DNA of 35,203 bases from an uncultured Mediterranea sp. (GCA_945641355.1 CALZEQ010000036.1:1-35203), one strand, 5' to 3'. Positions 27,101 through 35,124 are shown, counted from the first letter of the stretch. Numbers and translations: made by a program. Notes: generated by a model from the sequence alone, not told the origin.

Positions 27101-27483
27101 AGCGCTATCACACAGAGAATACGGCCTTCAACGGTGTGGCCGGTCTGAAGGTGGCAGAGTTCCTCGACCGTTACACGCCGGAGAATCCTAATGGAAGTAT
27201 GCCCCGTCTGGGCAGCACGAACAACGACCTGGTTTCCTCTTTCTGGCTGAAGGATTGCAGCTACCTGCGTCTGAAGACGTTGGAGGTAGGCTACACCTTC
27301 ACCGGCTACTCCTTCTTCCAGACTGTCGGCGTAAAGAGTGTGAAACTCTATCTTACCGGCAACAATCTGCTGACCTTCACTTCGCTCAAGAATTACGATC
27401 CTGAGAAGTTGGGAACGACCAAGAGCAGCTATATCTACCCGAACACCAAGACATTCTCTCTCGGTGCAATTGTAAACTTCTAA
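24187..27483 (+). CDS. SusC/RagA-family TonB-dependent transporter with STN signalling domain (PUL2)
   Basis: This 1098-residue outer-membrane importer has a signal peptide (to about 28, VMAQ), then an STN domain (about 32-103, ITINVTNASLQEVFKQIERQ ... TIVIS). A CarboxypepD_reg-like domain (GVVKDTNGEPIIGANVMIKGT), TonB-box-like DEVVVVGYG, plug (LQGRLPGV, VLKDAASAAIYGVRAANGVI) and beta-barrel to the terminal Phe follow. The STN domain is known in transducing TonB-dependent receptors to contact a FecR anti-sigma factor, which fits the two genes upstream. The remainder closely resembles the PUL1 SusC, with long near-identical runs such as GSDPDHFANTDW and SAPYQN-GKVRNRGWEL. Confidence 0.96.
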   Translation: MKKRHSQWKSITLWSFLLFFCSLQVMAQDKRITINVTNASLQEVFKQIERQTTYRFSYRNVVLDDRKDITVSVTNAPVAEVLDSVLKDRNLQYQIISSKTIVISDKQTKEKSSAGSKVTGVVKDTNGEPIIGANVMIKGTSIGTITDIDGKFTLDAPANATMQVSYIGYMTTDVKASGKQQLDILLKEDTELLDEVVVVGYGTQKKVNLTGSVASVNFKEVSNVPMANTASMLQGRLPGVVLQSQGAQPGADTPEIRVRGVGTLGSSSKNDPMVLIDGVEASISDMANIAPADIESVSVLKDAASAAIYGVRAANGVILVTTKRGEEMTPSITYQGNITWQSATVQPDFVNSYEWAKMYNETHPGNAYTDEMLQKLKDGSDPDHFANTDWIKELFRTATMQQHHLSLSGGSKSVHYMFSGQYQQQDGIMIYTGKRQYNFRSNIDAKLGRIKLGMLLSGGKQEVDQKASSPADLMNYYKYLNPTIPARHANGHYGFIGGNKATADQWNPLADADGSFKKSEYNRFDGQLFAEVDLVKGLKFSSSLAYKYQNNPATSYSPRSLARYDADGNLLQAEGSVNTLNKYNYLYNSYLNENILTYNEIFGRHTIGLLLGHSVQQTRYEVTLSSRQGFPTDNIFQLNGGTQNDAVSGYAIQNRIQSFFGRVNYNYDARYLFEFNIRRDGSSRFSSDNRYATFPSLSGAWNIANEQFMPKWDWLSLLKVRASWGKLGNQEIGDYAYAPTLAANANYYFGDSKNIGMASNKVANDKIKWETTSITDFGLDASFLDGRISATFDWYNKQTNDILLQLPMPISFLGNLSAPYQNVGKVRNRGWELSANYQDGRGDWTWQAGFSLSKVSNEVIDYNGQETINDFYIIKEGEPINAYYGYKCIGMYRTEADLQRTNADGKVITVEGQKPQLGDLMYEDLNGDGNISAADRQVIGNPFPKLQYSISLGGTYKHFYISTFWQGVGGVKRYHTENTAFNGVAGLKVAEFLDRYTPENPNGSMPRLGSTNNDLVSSFWLKDCSYLRLKTLEVGYTFTGYSFFQTVGVKSVKLYLTGNNLLTFTSLKNYDPEKLGTTKSSYIYPNTKTFSLGAIVNF

Positions 27484-27504
27484 TCCTATCAAAACCATAG
27501 ACAA

Positions 27505-29097
27505 ATGAAACGATATCTTATATCTTCAGCAATCGCTCTGTTGTTCACTGCTACCGGCTGTTCCGACAACTGGCTCCAGCAGGATTCGCTGACAGAGTCA
27601 TCACCGGCCACATTCTGGAAGACATCCAATGATGCTACCGCCGCCTTGGCCGCCTGCTACGACGGACTGCAAACCAGTTTCCTGTACAACGGCAACCACT
27701 GGGCTTTGGGGGCAAGCAATTTCGATGCGCTCAGCGACAACGCAGGCTTCTTCAACTGGAGCGGTTGGAAACCCGGCTTCGACTTGATGAAAGGCACACT
27801 CACACCCAATTCGTGGTTGGTTTCCGACTACTACAAACAGCGTTACGAAGTCATCAAGCGATGCAACAGTCTGCTCGACAATGTAGATAGAGTGGATATG
27901 AGCGATGCCCTGAAAGCCCAATACAAGGCAGAGGCCTACACCCTGCGGGCATTGATGTACATCGACCTGACCATGACCTATCAGAATGTGCCCTACATCA
28001 CAGCCACCCAGACCATGAGCAACGCTTCTATGGGTGCCACAAAACGTGCCGAGATTGTGGAGGGGGAAATGGCAAACCTGAAAGCCTCTGTGGAAAACCT
28101 TCCGGATAAGGCTGCTCTGGGACGCATTACTAAGGGTGCCTGCTATGCCGTGCTGGGCCGTATGGCGCTCTATAACGAAAAGTGGTCGGATGCTATCGAT
28201 GCCTATAAGGCAATACTCGCCTTGGGATGCTACTCTCTGGCTCCCGACTATCACAAGCTCTTCACCCTTGAAGGACAGAGCTCCGCGGAGATTATCATGA
28301 CCGTGCGTTTTGAGGGGCCGGGCATGAATGAAGGAACCAGCTTCATCCAGCATTGGGGATTCCCGGCTGATGCCCTGAACCCCACCATCAATTTAGCAGA
28401 TGCCTACTACACACTGGACGGCAAGCCTTGCGACACTGGCAGCGATGCCGACTACGGAGCATGGATTGACGGCAAACTGGACATCAACAATCCCAATCCG
28501 GCCCACTGGGAGAACCGCGACCCGCGTCTGAAAGCCACCCTCTTCGTTCCCGGCATGTTGTGGAACGGCAAAGGCAACGCACCCGGTGTGTGGTATGGAG
28601 GAGCCAAGTCCTCGAAATCGACGGTCTATCCTTTCAAATATTACGACCCCTCTGACACAACTTGGGGCAATGACACTGGACAGGATTTCTATGTCATCCG
28701 ACTGCCGGAGGTGCTTCTCTCCCTGGCTGAAGCCTATGTGATGAAAGGCGGTTACGACGAGGACGAGGTGCGTCATCTGGTCAATCAGGTACGTCAGCGT
28801 GTAGGTATGCCCACCGTAGAAGAGGTGGAAGGAACAGGACTATCCAAGCAGGCTCTACTTGATGTCGTCAAGCATGAGCGTCGCGTGGAACTGGCTTTAG
28901 AGGGACTAAGGACGTTCGACCTGTACCGCTGGCACGAATGGGAACAGTCCATCAAAACCATCGAAGCTGAACGTACACGCTTCGGCCTCTCCTACGAGAC
29001 TCGTATGTCTATGGGCGAGCGCGACTATGTATGGCCCATCCCGACCGTAGAGGTGGATGCCAACACGGAGTTGGAGCAACACGATTTGTGGAAATAA
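27505..29097 (+). CDS. SusD/RagB-family glycan-binding lipoprotein (PUL2)
   Basis: A 530-residue surface lipoprotein with signal MKRYLISSAIALLFTATGC (Cys19). SusD-like N-terminal TPR region and C-terminal RagB/SusD region (FYVIRLPEVLLSLAEAYVMKG, KHERRVELALEGLRTFDLYRW). It should form the lid of the SusC encoded 21 bp upstream and bind its glycan. It is a clear paralogue of the PUL1 SusD. Confidence 0.95.
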   Translation: MKRYLISSAIALLFTATGCSDNWLQQDSLTESSPATFWKTSNDATAALAACYDGLQTSFLYNGNHWALGASNFDALSDNAGFFNWSGWKPGFDLMKGTLTPNSWLVSDYYKQRYEVIKRCNSLLDNVDRVDMSDALKAQYKAEAYTLRALMYIDLTMTYQNVPYITATQTMSNASMGATKRAEIVEGEMANLKASVENLPDKAALGRITKGACYAVLGRMALYNEKWSDAIDAYKAILALGCYSLAPDYHKLFTLEGQSSAEIIMTVRFEGPGMNEGTSFIQHWGFPADALNPTINLADAYYTLDGKPCDTGSDADYGAWIDGKLDINNPNPAHWENRDPRLKATLFVPGMLWNGKGNAPGVWYGGAKSSKSTVYPFKYYDPSDTTWGNDTGQDFYVIRLPEVLLSLAEAYVMKGGYDEDEVRHLVNQVRQRVGMPTVEEVEGTGLSKQALLDVVKHERRVELALEGLRTFDLYRWHEWEQSIKTIEAERTRFGLSYETRMSMGERDYVWPIPTVEVDANTELEQHDLWK

Positions 29098-29112
29098 CAA
29101 AGAAATGATTGT

Positions 29113-30495
29113 ATGAGTTCAAGACGAACATTCATCAAGCAAATGGGAGCCTTGGCAGCACTATCTTCGCTGCCAATGGCCTCCCACGCGCTCGGTTGGG
29201 CCAAGAAGCCAGAACAGCTATCGCTCAAGAACCTGCCCATCGGTGTGGAAGGGAGTTGGGATGTCATCGTGGTAGGCGGAGGCCCCAGTGGCTGCACCGC
29301 TGCCATATCCGCGGCCCGCGAGGGTGCCAGGACACTCCTCATCGAGGCCACCGGTCAGTTGGGCGGCATGGGCACCGCAGGCATGGTACCTGCTTGGTGT
29401 CCCTTCTCAGACGGAGAGAAGATTATCTATCGCGGATTGGCTGAGAAGATTTTCAACGCCTCCAAGCATGGTGTGCCCCACGAGCCGAAAGAGAAGCTGG
29501 ACTGGGTGAACATCAATCCGGAGTACCTGATGCGCATCTACGAGCAGATGGTAAACCAAGCGGGAGCGGAAATACTCTATTTTTCCCGACTGGCAGCCGT
29601 TATTAAGAACGCTGACGACCGGGTGGATGCTATCGTTGTGGCCAATAAACGAGGACTAACCGCTTTCAAGGCCAAAGTGTTTGTAGATGCCACCGGCGAT
29701 GGTGATCTCTGCGCCTGGGCAGGTGCGGAGTCTATGAAGACCGATGTCCTGCAGGATTCCACCCTCTGCTTCTCTCTTGCCAATGTAGATACCTACCACT
29801 TCCTGCATGGTCCCAACTTGCATTCCGACAACAAGCAGAGTCCGCTCTATCAGGCTATTGCCTCCGGCAAATTCCCACTGGTGACGGGACACATGTGCCT
29901 CAATCTGGTGGGGCCTGGCGTGGTGCAGTTCAATGCCGGTCATATCCATGCTGACTCTACAGACCCCTGGAGCGTCAGCCGGGCCATGACGGTAGGGCGT
30001 GACACAGCCGAGGAGTATCTGTTGGCCTTGAAGGAGATAGCTCCCGCCGCCTTTGCCAACGCCTTTGTCGTGAAAACCGCCTCGCTGCTGGGTGTGCGCG
30101 ACAGCCGTCGCATCGTGGGCGACTACATCTTCACGGGCGACGATTGGCGCGCCCGCCGTCAGTTCGAGGATGAGATTGGCCGCAACTGCTACTTCATTGA
30201 TGTGCATAAGCCTGGCCATGTGCCCACTCACTATGGGAAGGGCGACTCCCACGGCATACCCTATCGTTGCCTAACCCCCAAGGGCCTGCGCAATGTGCTG
30301 ACCTCCGGCCGTTGCATCTCGACGGACGAGGAGGCCTTTGGCAGCCTTCGTGTGATGCCACCCTGCCTGGTGACCGGAGAAGCAGCCGGCATGGCCGCCG
30401 CTCACGCCATTAGGCAGACTCAAGGAGATGTCCATCAGATTGATGTGAAGCGTCTCAGGCAAAGACTGAAGGAAGAAGGACAATATTTTCTTTAA
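29113..30495 (+). CDS. FAD-dependent oxidoreductase with twin-arginine-like leader (PUL2)
   Basis: This 460-residue flavoprotein is of the FAD_oxidored type. It opens with MSSRRTFIKQMGALAALSS, which fits the twin-arginine consensus (SRRxFxK followed by a mildly hydrophobic stretch), so it may be exported folded with its cofactor. The dinucleotide-binding motif VVGGGPSGCTAA lies at about 53-64, with the acidic end of the second strand in LLIEA. A second FAD contact, FVDATGDGDL, is near 195, and the C-terminal SGRCIST...GEAAGMAAA is typical of the family. It starts 15 bp after susD. The substrate is unknown. A role in oxidising a sugar of the PUL2 glycan is inferred from position only; PUL1 has no counterpart. 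Confidence 0.85.
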   Translation: MSSRRTFIKQMGALAALSSLPMASHALGWAKKPEQLSLKNLPIGVEGSWDVIVVGGGPSGCTAAISAAREGARTLLIEATGQLGGMGTAGMVPAWCPFSDGEKIIYRGLAEKIFNASKHGVPHEPKEKLDWVNINPEYLMRIYEQMVNQAGAEILYFSRLAAVIKNADDRVDAIVVANKRGLTAFKAKVFVDATGDGDLCAWAGAESMKTDVLQDSTLCFSLANVDTYHFLHGPNLHSDNKQSPLYQAIASGKFPLVTGHMCLNLVGPGVVQFNAGHIHADSTDPWSVSRAMTVGRDTAEEYLLALKEIAPAAFANAFVVKTASLLGVRDSRRIVGDYIFTGDDWRARRQFEDEIGRNCYFIDVHKPGHVPTHYGKGDSHGIPYRCLTPKGLRNVLTSGRCISTDEEAFGSLRVMPPCLVTGEAAGMAAAHAIRQTQGDVHQIDVKRLRQRLKEEGQYFL

Positions 30496-30522
30496 TCATA
30501 AGTTTAAATCAATTGGATTCAT

Positions 30523-30562
30523 AGAGGTTGCCTTTCTTTATTGACAAAGACGGGTAACCTCT
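30523..30562 (+). other. Intra-operon hairpin between the oxidoreductase and GH16 genes
   Basis: A 10-bp stem (30523-30532 with 30553-30562, one G-U) closes a 20-base loop and is followed by an A/T-rich stretch before the GH16 ATG at 30586. It could be a partial terminator or an RNA-processing or stability element. The 90-bp gap is the longest within the structural part of PUL2. Confidence 0.5.
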
Positions 30563-30585
30563 TTAATTAAAAAATTATATATAGT

Positions 30586-31476
30586 ATGAAGAACTATCAA
30601 CTATCCGCTATCGCCGTTCTGCTGGCAGGTACCACAGCATGTACCCACACAGAGAACACCGCTCCGGCCACGGACGAAGGCTATCAGTTGGTGTGGAGCG
30701 ACGAATTCAACCAAGACGGCCTTGTCGATACCACTGCCTGGAACTTTGAGACTGGATTCCTCTTCAACAACGAAGCCCAGTGGTATCAACAGGAGAATGC
30801 CATCTGCAAAGATGGCTGTCTGGTCATCGAATGCCGAAAAGAGCAGTTCCCCAATCCGATGTACAATCCGGAAGGCACTCATTTTGGTAATAAACGCGAG
30901 ATGGTGGAATACACCTCAGCACGCATCAATACGGCCACAAAGCACGAGTTCCTCTACGGACGCATCGAGATGCGGGCCAAGATACCTACCTCGTATGGTG
31001 CCTGGCCTGCTTTCTGGACTTTGGGAACCGGATGTGCACAGGGGGGTGTATATTGGCCCCAGTGCGGCGAGATTGACATCATGGAGTTCTATCACATAGA
31101 TAGCGTGCCCCATATCCTGGCCAATGTCGCTTGGGGTACAGAAACACGCCACGTAGCAGCCTGGCGTGACAAACGGGTGCCATTCAGCCACTTTCTGGAG
31201 AAAGATAAGGATTGGGCCGACAAGTTTCATGTGTGGCGCATGGATTGGGACTACGACTACATCCGACTCTATTTGGACGACGAGCTCATCAACGAGGTGG
31301 CTGTGGCCGAGACTGTCAATCAGGAATTGTACGACGGTTACAACCCCCATCGCCATCCACACTACATCCTGCTGAACCTGGCTTTGGGTGGTGATTGTGG
31401 CGGTCCTATCGACGAGACGGCATTGCCCATCCAATATTGGATTGATTACGTCAGGGTATATCAGAAGAAATCATAA
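30586..31476 (+). CDS. GH16 family endo-beta-glycanase, surface lipoprotein (PUL2)
   Basis: A 296-residue lipoprotein (lipobox GTTAC, Cys19) consisting of one GH16 domain. The motif GEIDIMEFY gives E162, D164 and E167, the ExDxxE type. It shares with the PUL1 enzyme NNEAQWYQ/NEELQWYQ, GAWPAFWTLG/GAWPAIWTLG, WADKFHVWRMDWD and the YILLNLALGG tail, so the two are paralogues. It differs before the active site, with CAQGGVYWPQ in place of a shorter segment, which may alter the substrate cleft. It should cut the PUL2 glycan at the cell surface. It starts 90 bp after the oxidoreductase gene. Confidence 0.9.
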   Translation: MKNYQLSAIAVLLAGTTACTHTENTAPATDEGYQLVWSDEFNQDGLVDTTAWNFETGFLFNNEAQWYQQENAICKDGCLVIECRKEQFPNPMYNPEGTHFGNKREMVEYTSARINTATKHEFLYGRIEMRAKIPTSYGAWPAFWTLGTGCAQGGVYWPQCGEIDIMEFYHIDSVPHILANVAWGTETRHVAAWRDKRVPFSHFLEKDKDWADKFHVWRMDWDYDYIRLYLDDELINEVAVAETVNQELYDGYNPHRHPHYILLNLALGGDCGGPIDETALPIQYWIDYVRVYQKKS

Positions 31477-31491
31477 AAACAGACGAAGGAT

Positions 31492-34464
31492 ATGAGACAT
31501 TCATTGTATGGCGCGATGGCCCTCTCCCTAATGATAGGGCTCTCCGCAGAAGCTATGGAGCGAGAAATAACCAGCCCCGACGGGAAACTTAAAGTGCTCC
31601 TGTCCGACCACGACAGTGTGCCCACCTACCAAATCACCTACGAAGGCAAGGTGTTTGTGCAGCCCTCGGCATTGGGATTGCAGCTCGATTGTGCAGACTT
31701 CACGCAAGGGGTCTCGTTCATGGGCGAGCTCATTGAGGAAAAGGACGCCTTGGTGGACTACACCTTGGCAACCATCAAAAAAAGCCGGGTCCACCATCAG
31801 GCCAGACAAGCCGTATTCCCCTTTCAGCAGCATGGCAAGCGGGTGTTCGACCTCCTGCTGCACATCTCCGACCACGATGTGGCCCTATGCTACCGCCTCT
31901 ATCCGATCGGCGAGACCCTCTGCGCGACCGTGATCCGTGAAGCCACCTCCTTTCATCTGCCCCAGGGCACGACGACCTTCCTTTGCCCTGCCAGTGCGCC
32001 CATGAGTGGCTGGAAGCGTACTTACCCCAGCTACGAGACCGACTACACTCCGGACGATGTGATGGGTCGGAATGGCCTGGGTTATGGCTACACCTTCCCC
32101 AGCCTGTTTCGCATAGGCGGTGGTGAAGGCTGGCTGCTGCTGTCCGAGACCGGGGTAGATGGCAGCTACTGCGCCGGCAGGCTTCTGTCCGACGGAGCAG
32201 ACAGCTACCGCATCGGGCAGCCCCATCCCGCAGAGATGAACGGTGCAGGGACGGCCTCGCCTGCCATCAGTCTGCCCGGCTGCACACCCTGGCGGACCAT
32301 CACGCTGGGGTGCACGCTGGCTCCTATCGTAGAGACCACCATCCCCTTCGATGTGGTGAAACCGAAGTACAAGCCCTCCAGGGCCTACCACTACGGTTGC
32401 GGCACATGGAGCTGGATCATCAGTATGGGCGCGGACATCACCTACGAGGGACAGAGGAAATATATTGACTTCTCGGCAGCCATGGGCTATCAGTCGGTGC
32501 TGGTCGATGCCGATTGGGATCGTACCATCGGACGCGACAGCATTGCGTCGCTCTCCCGATATGGAGAGCAGAAGGGGGTTGGCCTCTTCCTGTGGTACAA
32601 CTCCAACGGAGCGTGGAACGACGCGACAGGCTCCCCCTATCACTGCATGGACAAGGCATCGGCCCGGCGAAAAGAGATGGCTTGGATGCAACGCATCGGC
32701 ATCAAGGGAATCAAAGTGGATTTCTTCGGTGGCGACAAGCAACCCATGATGCAACTCTACGAGGACATCCTGACCGATGCCAACGATTTTGGCCTGATGG
32801 TCATCTTCCACGGCTGCACTCTGCCACGCGGATGGGAACGGATGTACCCCAACTATGTGGCCAGCGAGGCCGTTCTGGCCAGCGAGAACCTCCATTTCAA
32901 GCAGGCCTATTGTGATGTCGAAGCCCGCAATGCCACCCTGCATCCCTTTATCCGCAACACCGTGGGGAGCATGGACTTCGGAGGCAGCACGTTGAACAAG
33001 TATTACAATGCAGACAATGCGCATGGCAGCCGGCGCGTCACCTCCGACGTGTTTGCCTTGGCCACATCCGTGCTGTTCCAGAGTCCCGTCCAGCACTTTG
33101 CCTTGGCTCCCAACAATCTGGATGATGCGCCCCGATGGGCAATCGACTTTATGAAAAAGGTGCCGAGCACTTGGGATGAGGTACGCTATCTGGATGGCTA
33201 TCCGGGAAAGTACGTTGTGATGGCACGACGGAAGGGTGCACAATGGTTTGTGGCCGGCATCAATGCAGAGCCCGGGCTCTTGAAATTACAGTTGGACTTG
33301 CCGATGTTCGATGAAGGAGAACAACTAACTGTATATAGCGATGATGAGCATCTGAATGGCAGTGTGCGAAGTGTCACCATTGGCAAAAAAGGGAGATTGC
33401 AAGTCACGATTCCATGTAACGGTGCCGTGCTGGTTACGAACAGCCAGCCTGGCCGGTGGTCGGCCGAAGAGGCCTGCGGGTGGCACGCCGTCCAGCCCTG
33501 GTTGGTGGGATGCAACTACATTCCGGCCACAGCCATCAACCAGATAGAGATGTGGAGTGCGGACACCTTCGACCCCCAGCAGATAGACAAAGAACTGACA
33601 TGGGCCGCGGCGTTAGGATTCAACACACTGCGTGTCTATCTGAGCAGCATGGTCTGGTATCACGACGCTGCCGGGATGAAACAGCGGATGCACGCTTTTC
33701 TTGATATCTGCGAACGTCATTCCATCCGTCCGCTGTTCGTCTTGTTTGACGATTGTTGGAATGCGGATTCGTCATACGGCCCGCAGCCCCAGCCCAAGGC
33801 TGGTGTGCACAATTCGGGATGGGTGCAAGACCCTACACACGCCTGGCGTCGAGATGCGGCGCAGGCCAATGTCTGGCTGGAACAGTATGTGAAGGACATC
33901 CTGCAAAGCTTTGGCAGAGACAACCGAATCCTGCTATGGGATCTCTACAACGAAGTGGGCAACAACGGCAACAACATGGCCTCTATGCCATTACTGGTCA
34001 ACGCATTCCGATGGGCACGTGAAGCAGCACCACAGCAACCGCTCAGCGTGTGTGTCTATACGCTCGAAGATTCCCAAAAAGCGGCACTCAACGAATATGC
34101 CTTGAGCCATTCGGATATAGTCACCTATCACAACTACAGCGACGCGACGCATCATGCACAGTGCATTGCCCAACTGGAAAAATGGGGGCGACCGTTATTC
34201 TGTACAGAATACATGGCCCGCAGGAATAACAGCCTGTTCAGCAACATCCTGCCCATGTTGAAGGAGCGGAACATAGGAGCCATCAACTGGGGCTTTGTGG
34301 CAGGAAAAGCCAATACCATCTATGCATGGGACGAACCTATCCCTTCAGGCGAAGAACCAAAACGTTGGTTTCACGACATATTGCGTGCTACAGGTGAACC
34401 TTACGACCAAAAGGAGGTTGAGCTGATTCGTGACATGACTGGTAAATTAACTGGTGACAAGTAA
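31492..34464 (+). CDS. Bifunctional glycoside hydrolase: GH97 domain fused to a clan GH-A-like domain
   Basis: This 990-residue exported protein has a signal peptide ending about residue 22 (GLSAEA). Residues about 25-645 form a complete GH97 unit: N-terminal beta-sandwich, barrel, C-terminal sheet. In the barrel D410 (GIKVDFFGG) and E459 (YVASEAV) occupy the places of the nucleophile and acid/base of retaining GH97 alpha-galactosidase-type enzymes, unlike inverting SusB-type members. Residues about 660-975 form a second TIM-barrel of GH5-like clan GH-A character, with presumed acid/base E821 (WDLYNEVGN) and nucleophile E906 (CTEYMAR). Both active sites look intact. It starts 15 bp after the GH16 gene and ends PUL2. 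Linkages cleaved are not known. Family of the second domain is tentative. Confidence 0.85.
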   Translation: MRHSLYGAMALSLMIGLSAEAMEREITSPDGKLKVLLSDHDSVPTYQITYEGKVFVQPSALGLQLDCADFTQGVSFMGELIEEKDALVDYTLATIKKSRVHHQARQAVFPFQQHGKRVFDLLLHISDHDVALCYRLYPIGETLCATVIREATSFHLPQGTTTFLCPASAPMSGWKRTYPSYETDYTPDDVMGRNGLGYGYTFPSLFRIGGGEGWLLLSETGVDGSYCAGRLLSDGADSYRIGQPHPAEMNGAGTASPAISLPGCTPWRTITLGCTLAPIVETTIPFDVVKPKYKPSRAYHYGCGTWSWIISMGADITYEGQRKYIDFSAAMGYQSVLVDADWDRTIGRDSIASLSRYGEQKGVGLFLWYNSNGAWNDATGSPYHCMDKASARRKEMAWMQRIGIKGIKVDFFGGDKQPMMQLYEDILTDANDFGLMVIFHGCTLPRGWERMYPNYVASEAVLASENLHFKQAYCDVEARNATLHPFIRNTVGSMDFGGSTLNKYYNADNAHGSRRVTSDVFALATSVLFQSPVQHFALAPNNLDDAPRWAIDFMKKVPSTWDEVRYLDGYPGKYVVMARRKGAQWFVAGINAEPGLLKLQLDLPMFDEGEQLTVYSDDEHLNGSVRSVTIGKKGRLQVTIPCNGAVLVTNSQPGRWSAEEACGWHAVQPWLVGCNYIPATAINQIEMWSADTFDPQQIDKELTWAAALGFNTLRVYLSSMVWYHDAAGMKQRMHAFLDICERHSIRPLFVLFDDCWNADSSYGPQPQPKAGVHNSGWVQDPTHAWRRDAAQANVWLEQYVKDILQSFGRDNRILLWDLYNEVGNNGNNMASMPLLVNAFRWAREAAPQQPLSVCVYTLEDSQKAALNEYALSHSDIVTYHNYSDATHHAQCIAQLEKWGRPLFCTEYMARRNNSLFSNILPMLKERNIGAINWGFVAGKANTIYAWDEPIPSGEEPKRWFHDILRATGEPYDQKEVELIRDMTGKLTGDK

Positions 34465-34536
34465 GGTTGCGGATTCCCTGTGATATTTCAGTCTAGCTTG
34501 CATGAGCGACATCAGGATGGGCATTCACTCTTCAGG

Positions 34537-34566
34537 GCGATACTCCAATACAGGGGTATCGCTTTT
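34537..34566 (+). terminator. Intrinsic terminator of PUL2
   Basis: A 10-bp stem (34537-34546 with 34553-34562, one G-U), AATACA loop, then TTTT. It lies about 70 bp after the stop codon of the GH97 fusion gene. Confidence 0.8.
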
Positions 34567-34568
34567 CA

Positions 34569-34647
34569 TTAAAACTTCCGGTCGTGAAGTTCTAAACTTT
34601 TGTGCAGGAAGTTTTAAAGAAAGAGACTGGCGGTTTAAAACTTTTCC
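34569..34647. repeat. Cluster of AAGTTTTAAA-type words, including an 11-bp perfect inverted repeat
   Basis: TTAAAACTTCC (34569-34579) and GGAAGTTTTAA (34607-34617) are perfect inverted copies. Between them lies GAAGTTCTAAACTTTT (34586-34601), and GTTTAAAACTTTTCC follows at 34633-34647. Four related words in alternating orientation within 80 bases suggest an intergenic repeat family or a multi-site protein-binding region. Confidence 0.5.
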
Positions 34648-34685
34648 AGACTCAACAGGTTGATTGAATGTGTATCATCCTTGTT

Positions 34686-34706
34686 GGGGCGCTACATTTT
34701 GCGTCC
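34686..34706. repeat. GGGGCGC hairpin unit
   Basis: GGGCGC pairs with GCGTCC across an 8-base loop. The preceding TGTTGGGGC is repeated at 34890-34898, linking it to the larger inverted repeat downstream. Confidence 0.35.
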
Positions 34707-34830
34707 TGAATGTCGTTTGCAGTAGCGTAACATTCTAAGCCACTCTAATAGCGGGTTAGTCCGAAAAGTCGGTTGTATTGAAGTGAAACTATTCAAGAAA
34801 GTGTGTCAAAACTCAGATTGTCCATTGGGT

Positions 34831-34925
34831 CTGTAGGGGCAGACCTGTGTGTCCGCCTTGAATACCGTTCGCGATGATGCCTTGCGTACTGTTGGGGCAG
34901 ACACATAGGTCTTCTACCCCTACAG
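34831..34925. repeat. Imperfect inverted repeat with CTGTAGGGG ends
   Basis: CTGTAGGGGCAGACCTGTG... (34831-34857) is mirrored by a strand ending ...CTTCTACCCCTACAG (34894-34925), with a few mismatches and a short insertion. Each arm is itself nearly palindromic around GGCAGAC. It resembles a REP or short non-autonomous element. Beyond these repeats I see no supported gene in 34465-35178. Confidence 0.55.
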
Positions 34926-35124
34926 CATTCGTCTTTTGTGGCCGTTATGATTATCACTCCAAATGTCTGCAAAGTCATCTTTTGGACTTTTGTGGGAATT
35001 AAAATGTAAAGAACGTTTATTATGTCTTGTTCTCTGTCGAAAGCGTAAAATTGTCATTTGTAAATGCATGATTATCAGTACGTTAAAATATTCAATAGGC
35101 TATAGTTGATTTTTGCGTTGTATA

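Noticed and set aside
31885..33243. A 452-codon minus-strand open frame opposite the GH97 fusion gene
   Set aside because: It is a shadow frame of a gene with clear catalytic motifs on the plus strand.
34793..34978. A 61-codon minus-strand open frame near the right edge
   Set aside because: It lies across the inverted repeat at 34831-34925 and its sequence is explained by that repeat; no start signals or protein features.
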